A stretch of 13,796 nt of DNA, from contig CAMPGU010000087.1 in NCBI GenBank assembly GCA_946885645.1, positions 1 to 13,796 on the forward strand, in the 5' to 3' direction. Under the pieces are notes generated by a model. The model worked only from the letters and a program-made list of their open reading frames with translations, did no database searches and was not told the DNA's origin. Below are positions 8,509 through 13,796 of the stretch, piece by piece. A program made the translations under genes and the position numbers. This DNA is from an uncultured Haloferula sp. GTDB lineage: Bacteria > Verrucomicrobiota > Verrucomicrobiae > Verrucomicrobiales > Akkermansiaceae. Numbering within the stretch: the first letter of the stretch is position 1; every line of letters begins with the position of its first letter.

Positions 8509-9012
8509 ATGGAAAGCCATGAAGTGCTGCGCCGGGCGTTCGCCAAAACCAGCCCGAAAGCCGTCGCCGCGGATCTCGGCATTTCGTTGTCGCTGGTGTA
8601 CAAATGGGCGGAGAAGCAAAGCGACGATGGAAGCGGCAGCCGCAATCCCCTCGACCGGCTCATGAAGATCGTCGAGCTCAGCGGCGATCTGAGCGTGATC
8701 GAATGGCTCTGCCAGCAGACCGGCGGTTACTTCGTGCGGAACCCGAAGAGCTCCTGCGAAAAAGGCTACCAGGTCCTACCCGCGACTAACGAGATCATCA
8801 GCCAATTCTCCGCGCTGCTTCAGCAGATTTCCACCGCCGCGATCGATCACTCGATCAGCACGAAGGAGGCGAAGGAGATCCGCGAATGCTGGGACAAGTT
8901 GAAAAGCTACGCCGAGGGCTTCGTGCGCTGCTGCGAGGAAGGCGACTACGATCAGATGATGCACATTCCGAAGCCCTCCGAAGGGCCGGACCGCTATGCG
9001 GTGAAGAAGTGA
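8509..9012 (+). CDS. CII-like helix-turn-helix regulator
   Basis: This 167-residue protein has a helix-turn-helix near the N-terminus (about 16-36, KAVAADLGISLSLVYKWAEK). The segment GSGSRNPLDRL follows (41-51), then ELSGDLSVIEWLCQQTGGYFV (56-76). This pattern matches the phage regulatory CII/CP76-type family, which is also found as a chromosomal gene in Verrucomicrobiota and Planctomycetes. The C-terminal half (about 88-145) is helical and may serve oligomerisation. The ATG at 8509 is chosen over the upstream in-frame start at 8479 because homology-like sequence begins at MESHEVLRRAF and a promoter-like -10 lies just before it. It probably binds DNA in the cytoplasm; its targets are unknown. 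The neighbours are housekeeping genes, so this copy need not come from the prophage on the right. Confidence 0.75.
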   Translation: MESHEVLRRAFAKTSPKAVAADLGISLSLVYKWAEKQSDDGSGSRNPLDRLMKIVELSGDLSVIEWLCQQTGGYFVRNPKSSCEKGYQVLPATNEIISQFSALLQQISTAAIDHSISTKEAKEIRECWDKLKSYAEGFVRCCEEGDYDQMMHIPKPSEGPDRYAVKK

Positions 9013-9017
9013 TACCT

Positions 9018-9036
9018 GCGGCTATAAGGGAGCCGC
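9018..9036. terminator. Hairpin between convergent CII-like and queC genes
   Basis: GCGGCT and AGCCGC form a 6-bp stem with a 7-base loop. They cover the queC stop codon and lie six bases after the stop of the CII-like gene. The position between convergent genes suits a shared terminator, but there is no T-tract on either side. Confidence 0.3.
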
Positions 9037-9705
9037 CGGGATCTCCGGTGTCGCCAGATAGACGGTGGGATCCTTCAGGCCCGCGAGCATGAAAGCCTCC
9101 CTTCTCTCCACGCAGGTGCCGCAGGTGCCGCAGTGAATCTCCCCGCCCTTATAGCAGGACCAGCTCTCGGCGAAATCGATGCCGAGCTCCGCGCCGCGGC
9201 GGGCGATGCCCGCTTTGTCCATGCGGATGAAAGGCCGCAGCAACTTGATGCGCGCATAGGTCCCCTCCTCCATCGCCATCGCCATGCCCTGCATGAAGGG
9301 CTCCCGGCAATCCGGGTAGATCGCGTGGTCTCCGGAATGCGCCGCGATGGCCAGGGCATCCGCCTCCGCACTTTCGGCAAAGCCGCACGCAACCGCGAGC
9401 ATGATGCCATTCCGGAAGGGCACGACCGTGCGCTTCATGTTTTCCTCGGCATAGTGGCCATCGGGGATCTCGCCGCCGCTCTCCAAGAGATCGGAGGCGA
9501 AGCACTCGTTCATGAAGCGGAGATCGATGGTGCGGTGCGGGACGCGGGCACGCTCCGCATGCAGCCGGGCGAAGGGGATTTCACGCGCATTGTGCTTCGA
9601 TCCATAGTCGAAGGACAAGGCGGCCACCACCTCGTGCTCGCGGAGGATATGGTGAAAGGCGGTGACGGAGTCCATGCCGCCGCTGAGGAGAACGACCGTC
9701 TTCAT
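9022..9705 (-). CDS. queC: 7-cyano-7-deazaguanine synthase QueC
   Basis: This cytoplasmic ATP-dependent enzyme converts 7-carboxy-7-deazaguanine and ammonia to preQ0 in the queuosine pathway. The ATG at 9705 is used because it begins the conserved N-terminus (MKTVVLLSGGMDS) and gives the usual 227 residues; upstream in-frame codons add only Pro/Ser/Gly-rich sequence. The PP-loop SGGMDS is at 8-13. A SFDYGSKHN segment is at 31-39, VPFRNG at 95-100 and HSGDHAIYPDCR at 123-134. The zinc site has all four cysteines (C184, C192, C195, C198) in SWSCYKGGEIHCGTCGTC. It begins 10 bases after the queF stop on the same strand, so the two are almost certainly cotranscribed. QueD and QueE are not in the window. 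Confidence 0.97.
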   Translation of the reverse strand: MKTVVLLSGGMDSVTAFHHILREHEVVAALSFDYGSKHNAREIPFARLHAERARVPHRTIDLRFMNECFASDLLESGGEIPDGHYAEENMKRTVVPFRNGIMLAVACGFAESAEADALAIAAHSGDHAIYPDCREPFMQGMAMAMEEGTYARIKLLRPFIRMDKAGIARRGAELGIDFAESWSCYKGGEIHCGTCGTCVERREAFMLAGLKDPTVYLATPEIPAAPL

Positions 9706-9715
9706 GGCGGGTGGC

Positions 9716-10120
9716 TCAGGCTTCGGGATAGCGGGCTTCCGCGGTGAGCTGGATCCCCCCCCGCGGGGAGAACTTCCCATTCACCACGATCTCCAGCGGA
9801 TTCATTGCCGCCATCAGATCGTCCAGCACCCGGTTCACGATCTCCTCGTTGAAAGCGGGGAGATTGCGGAAGGACGCGAGGTAGAATTTCAGCGACTTCG
9901 TCTCCACGCAGCGCTCGCCCGGGACGTACCGGATCACCAGGTGGGCGGTGTCGGGCTGACCGGTGACGGGACAAAGCGAGGAGAACTCGGGGCAATCCAA
10001 GGTGATCCAGAAGCGGCGCCCGGGGCGGCAATTCGGGAAAGTCTCCAGCGTCGCCTCGTCCGGGCTGGCCGGGAGGCGGTTTTCAGAGTGGCCGAGGAGG
10101 GTGAGTTCGGATGGCTTCAC
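9716..10120 (-). CDS. queF: NADPH-dependent 7-cyano-7-deazaguanine reductase QueF
   Basis: This enzyme reduces preQ0 to preQ1, the base inserted into tRNA on the way to queuosine. With GTG at 10120 the protein has 134 residues, the size of short (YkvM-type) QueF. The frame is open further upstream, but that sequence is Arg-rich and unlike the family. The catalytic pair is C50 and D57 in SSLCPVTGQPD. KSLKFYLASFRN (75-86) and GKFSPRGGIQL (115-125) are also family signatures. At the FHE position of Bacillus QueF this protein reads FNE (N91, E92). I believe Asn occurs there in other QueF proteins, so activity is still expected. A run of eight G (coding strand) encodes part of the PRGGI motif, and the frame through it is intact. 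It is first gene of the queF-queC pair, with a promoter-like sequence ending six bases before GTG. Confidence 0.95.
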   Translation of the reverse strand: MKPSELTLLGHSENRLPASPDEATLETFPNCRPGRRFWITLDCPEFSSLCPVTGQPDTAHLVIRYVPGERCVETKSLKFYLASFRNLPAFNEEIVNRVLDDLMAAMNPLEIVVNGKFSPRGGIQLTAEARYPEA

Positions 10121-10126
10121 GCGCGG

Positions 10127-10155
10127 AAGATGGCGGCGGAGCGACCTCCTGTCGA
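10127..10155 (-). promoter_or_regulatory. Promoter of queF-queC, probably leaderless
   Basis: On the minus strand TCGACA (10155-10150) and CATCTT (10132-10127) are separated by 17 bases. The GTG at 10120 follows after six more, so the expected transcription start is at the start codon. No preQ1 riboswitch-like leader can fit between this promoter and the start. Weak hexamers keep confidence low. Confidence 0.35.
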
Positions 10156-10185
10156 TGGCAGGGTGCCGGAGCGCGCGATTCCTCA

Positions 10186-10213
10186 TTGAGGAAGCCGCTC
10201 CCTGTCCTAGGGT
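10186..10213 (+). promoter_or_regulatory. Promoter of the DUF6607-type gene
   Basis: TTGAGG (10186-10191) and TAGGGT (10208-10213) are separated by 16 bases. The ATG is 11 bases past the -10 box, leaving a leader of only about four bases and no room for a ribosome binding site. It lies back to back with the queF promoter. Confidence 0.4.
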
Positions 10214-10223
10214 GGCGGCAATC

Positions 10224-11345
10224 ATGAAACGCCACGCGATTTTCCCGATCCTCGCCGCTATGGCGCTCCTCCCGAAAGCCGGGGGACAAGAAGCCGCGCC
10301 GCCGGAAACGAAGCCGGAATCCGCGGGCGGCCACGTCTTTGCCTGGCCTTTCATGGACTGGAAGGAGATGAAGCCCCGCGGCGGCACTACCAAGGGCGCG
10401 GAAGTGACCTTGAAGACCGGCGCCAAGGAATCGTGGAAACGCCTGCATGAAGCGGATCTCCAGAAATTCGAGCGCGACCGCCGCGCGATCCTGGCGCTCG
10501 CCGGCAACTACCGGGTGAGCTTCGATTTCACGGAAACCTTGGGTCTCGCCGAGGATTTCAAGCCGACCCGCCCCTACTTTTCGTGGGGCACGGAGAACGT
10601 GACCGTGCTGGAGGACGAGGGCGAATTCGTCAGCCTGCAGCACTCGCTGGTGATGTACTTCCAGAACGACAAGGGCGAGACCGAGGGTCCTCACGTGATG
10701 AAGCACTGGCGGCAGGATTGGACCTGGCAGGACCCCGAGCTCCAGGTCTATCAAGGGGACCTGACCTGGAAGAAGATGCCCACGCCCTCGCCCGCGGGCA
10801 AATGGTCGCAGGCGGTTTTCCAAGTGGACGATTCACCGCGCTACGAAGTCGCAGGCGCATGGAGCCACGACGGCGGTCTCTCCACCTGGCGTAGCGACAA
10901 TTGCCCGCGCCCGCTACCGCGCCGGGAATTCTCCATCCGCAAGGACTACAATGTCCTCGAAGGCTTTCACGAAATCACGATCACCCCGAACGGCTGGGTC
11001 CATGTTCAGAGCAACCGCAAGCTGCGGGTGGAGAAAGACGGAAGCCGCAAGTACCTGGGCCAGGAGCTCGGCGTGAATCGTTATGAAGAGATCGTCTCCC
11101 CCGACCTCGCGACCGGCTTCAATGCCTATTGGGCGAAAACGGGCGACTACTGGAAGGACGTCCGCGACACCTGGGCCGGCATCCTGAGGGAGAAGGAAAC
11201 CTTTTCCATGAAGGACACCTACGACGGAAAGCAGCTCTTCATGCTCCACTTCGAGTATGCGGATGGACTGGAGAAGGCGGAGAAGCCCGATCCGGAGGCG
11301 AACCGAAAGCACGCGAAGGAGACGATCGGGCGCTTTCTGGAGTAG
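10224..11345 (+). CDS. Secreted DUF6607-type protein
   Basis: This 373-residue protein has a signal peptide (MKRHAIFPILAAMALLPKAG, probable cleavage near residue 21), so it acts outside the cytoplasm. Conserved-looking blocks match the DUF6607 family as I know it: RRAILALAGNYRVSFDFTET (86-105), SLQHSLVM (137-144), HWRQDW (161-166), VDDSPRY (201-207), RPLPRRE (229-235) and ITPNGWVH (253-260). The many Trp, Asp and Gly residues in strand-like segments suggest a beta-rich, possibly lipocalin-like fold. No catalytic residue set is known to me and the function is uncharacterised. The ATG at 10224 is chosen because the frame upstream of it, although open, encodes Arg/Ser-rich sequence and overlaps queF. 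The gene stands alone; the prophage remnant begins about 45 bases after its stop. Confidence 0.85.
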   Translation: MKRHAIFPILAAMALLPKAGGQEAAPPETKPESAGGHVFAWPFMDWKEMKPRGGTTKGAEVTLKTGAKESWKRLHEADLQKFERDRRAILALAGNYRVSFDFTETLGLAEDFKPTRPYFSWGTENVTVLEDEGEFVSLQHSLVMYFQNDKGETEGPHVMKHWRQDWTWQDPELQVYQGDLTWKKMPTPSPAGKWSQAVFQVDDSPRYEVAGAWSHDGGLSTWRSDNCPRPLPRREFSIRKDYNVLEGFHEITITPNGWVHVQSNRKLRVEKDGSRKYLGQELGVNRYEEIVSPDLATGFNAYWAKTGDYWKDVRDTWAGILREKETFSMKDTYDGKQLFMLHFEYADGLEKAEKPDPEANRKHAKETIGRFLE

Positions 11346-11384
11346 TAGCGCCGCGGGCTGCCGCTGCGATGATTCGACGCTAAT

Positions 11385-11774
11385 TGTCGGAGCGGATGCG
11401 CCGAACTCCGCGCTGGCCAAACGGGAAGAAAGCTTTTCGGAAATCCTTCACCTTCCGGTATTCCGCCTTGAGAGCCGCCTGCTGCTTCTCCGCCAAGGTC
11501 TTGTCGGAATCGGCAATGTCGGCATCGATCTGGATGTCCCAATCGAGCTTGAGGAGTGAGGAACGGATCCGCCGTTTCGCGCCACGTCGGGTGGCATCCC
11601 GCTTCTCGATGAAGTGGTAGAGCCACTGCAGCATCGCGTAATCCCGCGCTGCCCGGCTTCCAGCTCCGCGACGACGCGCGACATCGTGAGACCCCGGAGA
11701 GGGTTCACCGTGCTCAACCACATGTCGCGCAGTGCGAAGGGAACGAAATTCATCGGGCGGGCCATTCCCTTCAC
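11385..11774 (-). pseudogene. Mu-like phage portal protein (DUF935/gp29) N-terminal remnant
   Basis: The minus strand encodes a fragment of a DUF935 portal protein, the dodecameric gate of the phage head, split over three frames. The first frame gives MARPMNFVPFALRDMW (ATG at 11765) and then NPLRGLTMSRVVAELEAGQRG. At 11643-11645 one base appears to be missing in a run of C (G on the coding strand), and the sequence continues in the next frame as DYAMLQWLYHFIEKRD and SSLLKLDWDIQ. Near 11415-11425 a second slip leads to LASAEFGAS, where DUF935 proteins have FLASAEFRG-like sequence. Nothing after that is recognisable, so most of a protein normally over 400 residues is lost. The 'NPLRGLT...RGD...EERD...LDWDI' order is characteristic of this family. 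The gene is dead, and DUF6607 lies just beyond it. Confidence 0.6.
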
Positions 11775-11857
11775 CGCCTGCCCCTTGCATTGGAAAGCGC
11801 GGCGTCAACTGTGGCAATTGGCTTGAATCGACGTGAGTCCCCGGCCAGCCTCAAATC

Positions 11858-12154
11858 ATGGTTATTTCAGCTTCCGTTAAAACGGTCAACCATTCGACAG
11901 TCACTGCGACATGGGACATGGTGGAGTTCAAGGGCGAACGATATCTTATTTGGGACGTCATTAGGAGCCCCGGAGGGAGAAGCAGTGTTCCCGTAGCTGT
12001 TCTGAGCATCCACTTAGATAGGGCTGAAATCGACGCCAAACTTCAAGAGGCAACCGACTCGGCCGGCGGCACTTTGCCGCTTCACTGCTTCATCGGTCAT
12101 ATCGAAATGACCTACGAGGCCCTGAAGCTTCTACCCCTAGAGGTGTTGCCCTAG
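11858..12154 (+). CDS. Small protein of unknown function (98 aa)
   Basis: I do not recognise this protein. The N-terminal half reads as beta strands (SVKTVNHSTVTATWDMVEF, then ERYLIWDVIRS and VPVAVLSIHL). The C-terminal half contains amphipathic helix-like sequence (DRAEIDAKLQEATDSA). There is no signal peptide or membrane segment, so it is probably cytoplasmic. Codon use is less G+C-rich at third positions than in the genes to the left, consistent with foreign origin. It is the first of three + strand genes placed between minus-strand phage remnants. Its last codons and stop lie inside a strong inverted repeat. Evidence that it is real is the coherent composition and the 36-base spacing to the next gene; a spurious frame cannot be excluded. 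Confidence 0.55.
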   Translation: MVISASVKTVNHSTVTATWDMVEFKGERYLIWDVIRSPGGRSSVPVAVLSIHLDRAEIDAKLQEATDSAGGTLPLHCFIGHIEMTYEALKLLPLEVLP

Positions 12155-12168
12155 AAAACCTCTAGGGG
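12134..12168. repeat. Perfect 10-bp inverted repeat (CCCCTAGAGG / CCTCTAGGGG)
   Basis: The arms are at 12134-12143 and 12159-12168 around a 15-base loop. They span the stop codon of the 98-residue gene and end 22 bases before the next ATG. As RNA it forms a stable stem without a following T-tract, so it may be a terminator, a stabilising hairpin or a protein-binding site. The CTAG in each arm is a tetranucleotide that is rare in many bacterial genomes. Confidence 0.5.
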
Positions 12169-12190
12169 CTCAGCGCCCACGAAACCCACC

Positions 12191-12725
12191 ATGAAGAGGA
12201 CAATAGTCGTTGTCGCCATCGCCGCAGTGGGGGTCGGCGGTACGATCTGGCTGAGAGACAGCCAGCGAGTTGGAGAGGGTTCTTTCGTTCTACTGCTCGC
12301 CCTTTCCATTCTTGTGGCACTCATTGTCGCAGTAATCGAGAGGGTAACGTCCTTCAGCCTCCGCGATCTCTCCGTCCAGTTGGCCAAAGTTGAAAAGGCT
12401 CGGAAGGAGGTTGAGCAAAAAGAGGATACGGTTAGACAGCTTTCGCTACTTGTCGCAGAGGTCGGGGCGTTTCTGACAGCATTTCATCGAAGACTCGGCG
12501 ACGAAGAGACCCACCGCATTGAGGAGCGGTGGCTATCTTGGAAGGCGGAGAAGTTACTTCACCTTGTGAATGCCACAGAAGCGGAGAGGACAAAGACCTT
12601 TCATTTTACTAAAAGAGGTGAAAGATTTCGAGACCCTCCCAGACCATAGCGACACTAGTGCGCAGTGGAGGGAAATCTGGAGGCGGCTAGAAGCTCAAAT
12701 CGACGATTCTGAACCAATACGATAG
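12191..12725 (+). pseudogene. Two-helix membrane protein with coiled coil, probable frameshift at 12611-12614
   Basis: As read, ATG 12191 gives 152 residues ending at TAG 12647-12649. Two membrane helices (about 4-22 and 31-50) are followed by a charged coiled coil (about 60-95, including VEKARKEVEQKEDTVRQL) and a helical domain, so the long C-terminal part is probably cytoplasmic. The annotated end (RGERFRDPPRP) is unlike the rest. After the AAAA at 12611-12614 the next frame continues naturally as EVKDFETLPDHSDTS, then QWREIWRRLEAQIDD, and stops at 12723-12725. One A fewer would give about 176 residues with a consistent helical end. It could be an indel mutation, a sequencing error or a programmed slip; the 152-residue product might still be functional. 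No family is recognised. It is the middle gene of the three-gene insert. Confidence 0.55.
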
Positions 12726-12784
12726 CTAGATCAGGGTGTTTTATCATTTCCCCTTGAGATCGATAGGGCTGGGTCTTCATATTC

Positions 12785-12821
12785 CCGCAATTAGAAAATG
12801 CTCTCCTCTCAGGAATTGCGG
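12785..12821. repeat. 8-bp inverted repeat upstream of the 221-residue gene
   Basis: CCGCAATT (12785-12792) and AATTGCGG (12814-12821) are perfect inverted arms 21 bases apart. They end 29 bases before the GTG at 12851. The position suits an operator for a dimeric regulator or a leader hairpin. The rest of the 12726-12850 gap is A/T-richer and shows no convincing gene. Confidence 0.35.
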
Positions 12822-12850
12822 TCCTCCTGGGTTTCAACTTTGATCCTTTG

Positions 12851-13513
12851 GTGCACCGAAGAAGCCTCTCAACTGAATTGTCGACAACGGTCGCTCAGGC
12901 ATCTCGCGTAGAGTTGCCCGCTGAGATTCTTGAGTTCGGAATCGATCAGGTGATGGAAAGCGGTATTCTGAGAGACGCTCCGTTCGTGGGTTGGATTGCG
13001 AAAGGAATGGAAATTCGTTCCAGCATTTCCGATCAGCTCTTCTTCAAGAAAATTTTGCGCTTCTTGACCCAGCTCAAATCCCTCGGGGACGATGAAAAGA
13101 AGGAGTTTTCCCAGAAAGTCGAATCTGATCCAGCATTCCGAGAGAAGGTCGGGGACAGGCTGCTCTTGGCACTAGATCGACTGGATGAACCTGCAAAATC
13201 CGAATTCCTTGCTAGATGTTTCGATTGTTTCCTCACAGGACATCTTAGTTACGAGGAGTTTTCTGAGCTCGCGCAGCTTATTGACCGCTCGCTGCTACAC
13301 GACCTTGAAGCTCTTGAAGACTCCACATATAGGTTTAAAGAGAGCGATTTCATGCGCCTTGTCTCCTGCGGATTATCGGTATTCAAGCTGGGTCTCCCTC
13401 TACTCGACGAAGGAGTGGAAATAAAGTACTCTTTCTCCCGAGGGGGCATACTTCTTCAGAAGGCCTTTCAGGGTGGACTCAAAGAGTTCATAGAGGAGGA
13501 GAGAGAGACATGA
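12851..13513 (+). CDS. Uncharacterised helical protein (about 220 aa)
   Basis: I cannot name this protein, though its layout reminds me of hypothetical proteins from accessory islands. Numbering below counts TTG 12848 as residue 1. It has a short hydrophobic stretch, GILRDAPFVGWIAKGMEI (39-56), then amphipathic helices: SDQLFFKKILRFLTQLKSL (61-79), DRLLLALDRLDEPAKSEF (103-120) and SYEEFSELAQLIDRSLLHDL (134-153). A C-terminal strand-helix segment (IKYSFSRGGILLQKAF, 192-207) could be a small winged-helix-like end. No catalytic motif or signal peptide is visible. The start is uncertain: GTG 12851 is used, TTG 12848 is as good, and the frame stays open to 12767 through a hydrophobic stretch (ALLSGIAVLLGF) that has no ATG. 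The lower G+C than the core genes suggests transfer. It is the last gene of the insert; the phage terminase remnant follows. Confidence 0.7.
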   Translation: MHRRSLSTELSTTVAQASRVELPAEILEFGIDQVMESGILRDAPFVGWIAKGMEIRSSISDQLFFKKILRFLTQLKSLGDDEKKEFSQKVESDPAFREKVGDRLLLALDRLDEPAKSEFLARCFDCFLTGHLSYEEFSELAQLIDRSLLHDLEALEDSTYRFKESDFMRLVSCGLSVFKLGLPLLDEGVEIKYSFSRGGILLQKAFQGGLKEFIEEERET

Positions 13514-13567
13514 ACATTACATGCGGGTCTGGGGGTACAAATTCTAGGGCGCTGATGCCTCGGCTGT

Positions 13568-13796
13568 TTATCCCATAATCTCTCGGTTACTACTCCGCGA
13601 TCGAGCCGAGTCCGGCGTCCAGATCTTCGTCCGCCCCGGAGGAATCACCACGACACCCGGCGTCTTCCCGGCGTGGATCGCGAGGGAAGGCGCCCAAAGC
13701 GCCCAAAAGCGATCGCTGTGGCCGTCCAGGTCCAATGTCCGCGGTGAAGCGGATGTTGCCACGCCTTTCGCACGAGGCCGCCAGCGTTTACAAAAC
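13568..13796 (-). pseudogene. Mu-like phage terminase large subunit (gp28-like) C-terminal remnant
   Basis: The minus strand, entering from the right edge, encodes the end of a phage terminase large subunit, the ATPase/nuclease that packages DNA into heads. One frame shows GNIRFTAD (about 13737-13760). The next frame continues as LDLDGHSDRFWALWAPSLAI (from about 13735 down to 13675). Together these match the 'NIRFTADRT-DGHSDRFWALALA' C-terminal pattern of Mu-like terminases, with the frame slipping between about 13727 and 13739. An in-frame TAA further upstream (13788-13790) in the first frame also suggests decay. After the match, HAGKTPGVVVIPPGRTKIW leads to TAA at 13568-13570. In Mu-like phages the portal gene follows the terminase directly, as the remnant at 11.4-11.8 kb does here after the insert. 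The match is from motif memory, not from a search. Confidence 0.5.

Noticed and set aside
9755..9762. Run of eight C in queF as a phase-variation tract
   Set aside because: The frame through it encodes the conserved PRGGI motif correctly, and a G-rich codon series explains the run. Nothing suggests slippage, though read checking is cheap.
10121..10223. preQ1 riboswitch upstream of queF-queC
   Set aside because: The promoter-like sequence ends six bases before the start, leaving no leader, and no preQ1 aptamer pattern was seen in the gap.
12655..12837. Minus-strand 60-residue frame in the gap of the insert
   Set aside because: No coherent domain or composition, and it overlaps the natural frameshifted extension of the + strand membrane protein.
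11820..13575. Direct repeats or att sites flanking the insert
   Set aside because: No convincing repeated sequence was found by eye between the left boundary near 11.83 kb and the right boundary near 13.55 kb, and no integrase or transposase is present in the insert.
13735..13796. Possible + strand gene start (MSAVKRMLPRLSHEAASVYK) running off the right edge
   Set aside because: It is the reverse complement of the NIRFTAD/DGHSDRFWAL terminase sequence, which is the more recognisable reading; the upstream part of the same frame is Arg/Ser/Pro-rich like a shadow.
1..13796. CRISPR arrays, tRNA or rRNA genes
   Set aside because: No regularly spaced repeats and no cloverleaf or rRNA-like sequence were seen on either strand.

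Overview
The window looks like a chromosomal segment of a Verrucomicrobiota bacterium, probably of the Luteolibacter/Verrucomicrobiaceae type. This is inferred from very high G+C core genes, almost no Shine-Dalgarno sequences, a Bat-type von Willebrand operon containing large uncharacterised proteins, a CII-like HTH protein among housekeeping genes and a DUF6607-type exported protein. No rRNA or marker gene is present to confirm the taxon.

Left part (1-6038, all + strand): the 3' end of a BatA-like VWA protein, a complete BatB-like VWA protein with an intact MIDAS site, a small membrane-anchored helical-repeat protein with a C-terminal cysteine cluster (BatC position), and a 1252-residue exported, C-terminally anchored protein of unknown fold (BatD position). 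Together they look like a cell-envelope complex of the MoxR/Bat kind.

Middle part (6052-11345): core metabolism. A minus-strand acidic amino acid/dicarboxylate:cation symporter is divergent from a tRNA dihydrouridine synthase. Then come a CII-like HTH regulator, a minus-strand queF-queC pair (queuosine precursor synthesis) and a divergent DUF6607-type secreted protein. Four genes here have promoter-like hexamers whose expected start point falls at, or within a few bases of, the start codon, which suggests leaderless mRNAs.

Right part (11346-13796): a decayed Mu-like prophage. On the minus strand there is a frameshifted C-terminal fragment of a terminase large subunit (gp28-like, right edge) and a frameshifted N-terminal fragment of a portal protein (DUF935/gp29-like, 11.39-11.77 kb), in normal phage order. 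Between them, in the opposite orientation and with visibly lower G+C, lie three small + strand genes: a 98-residue protein, a two-helix membrane/coiled-coil protein with a probable frameshift, and a helical protein of about 220 residues. This cargo interrupting the terminase-portal junction is the most novel part of the window. Its function is unknown; a phage-borne accessory or defence-type role is only an inference.
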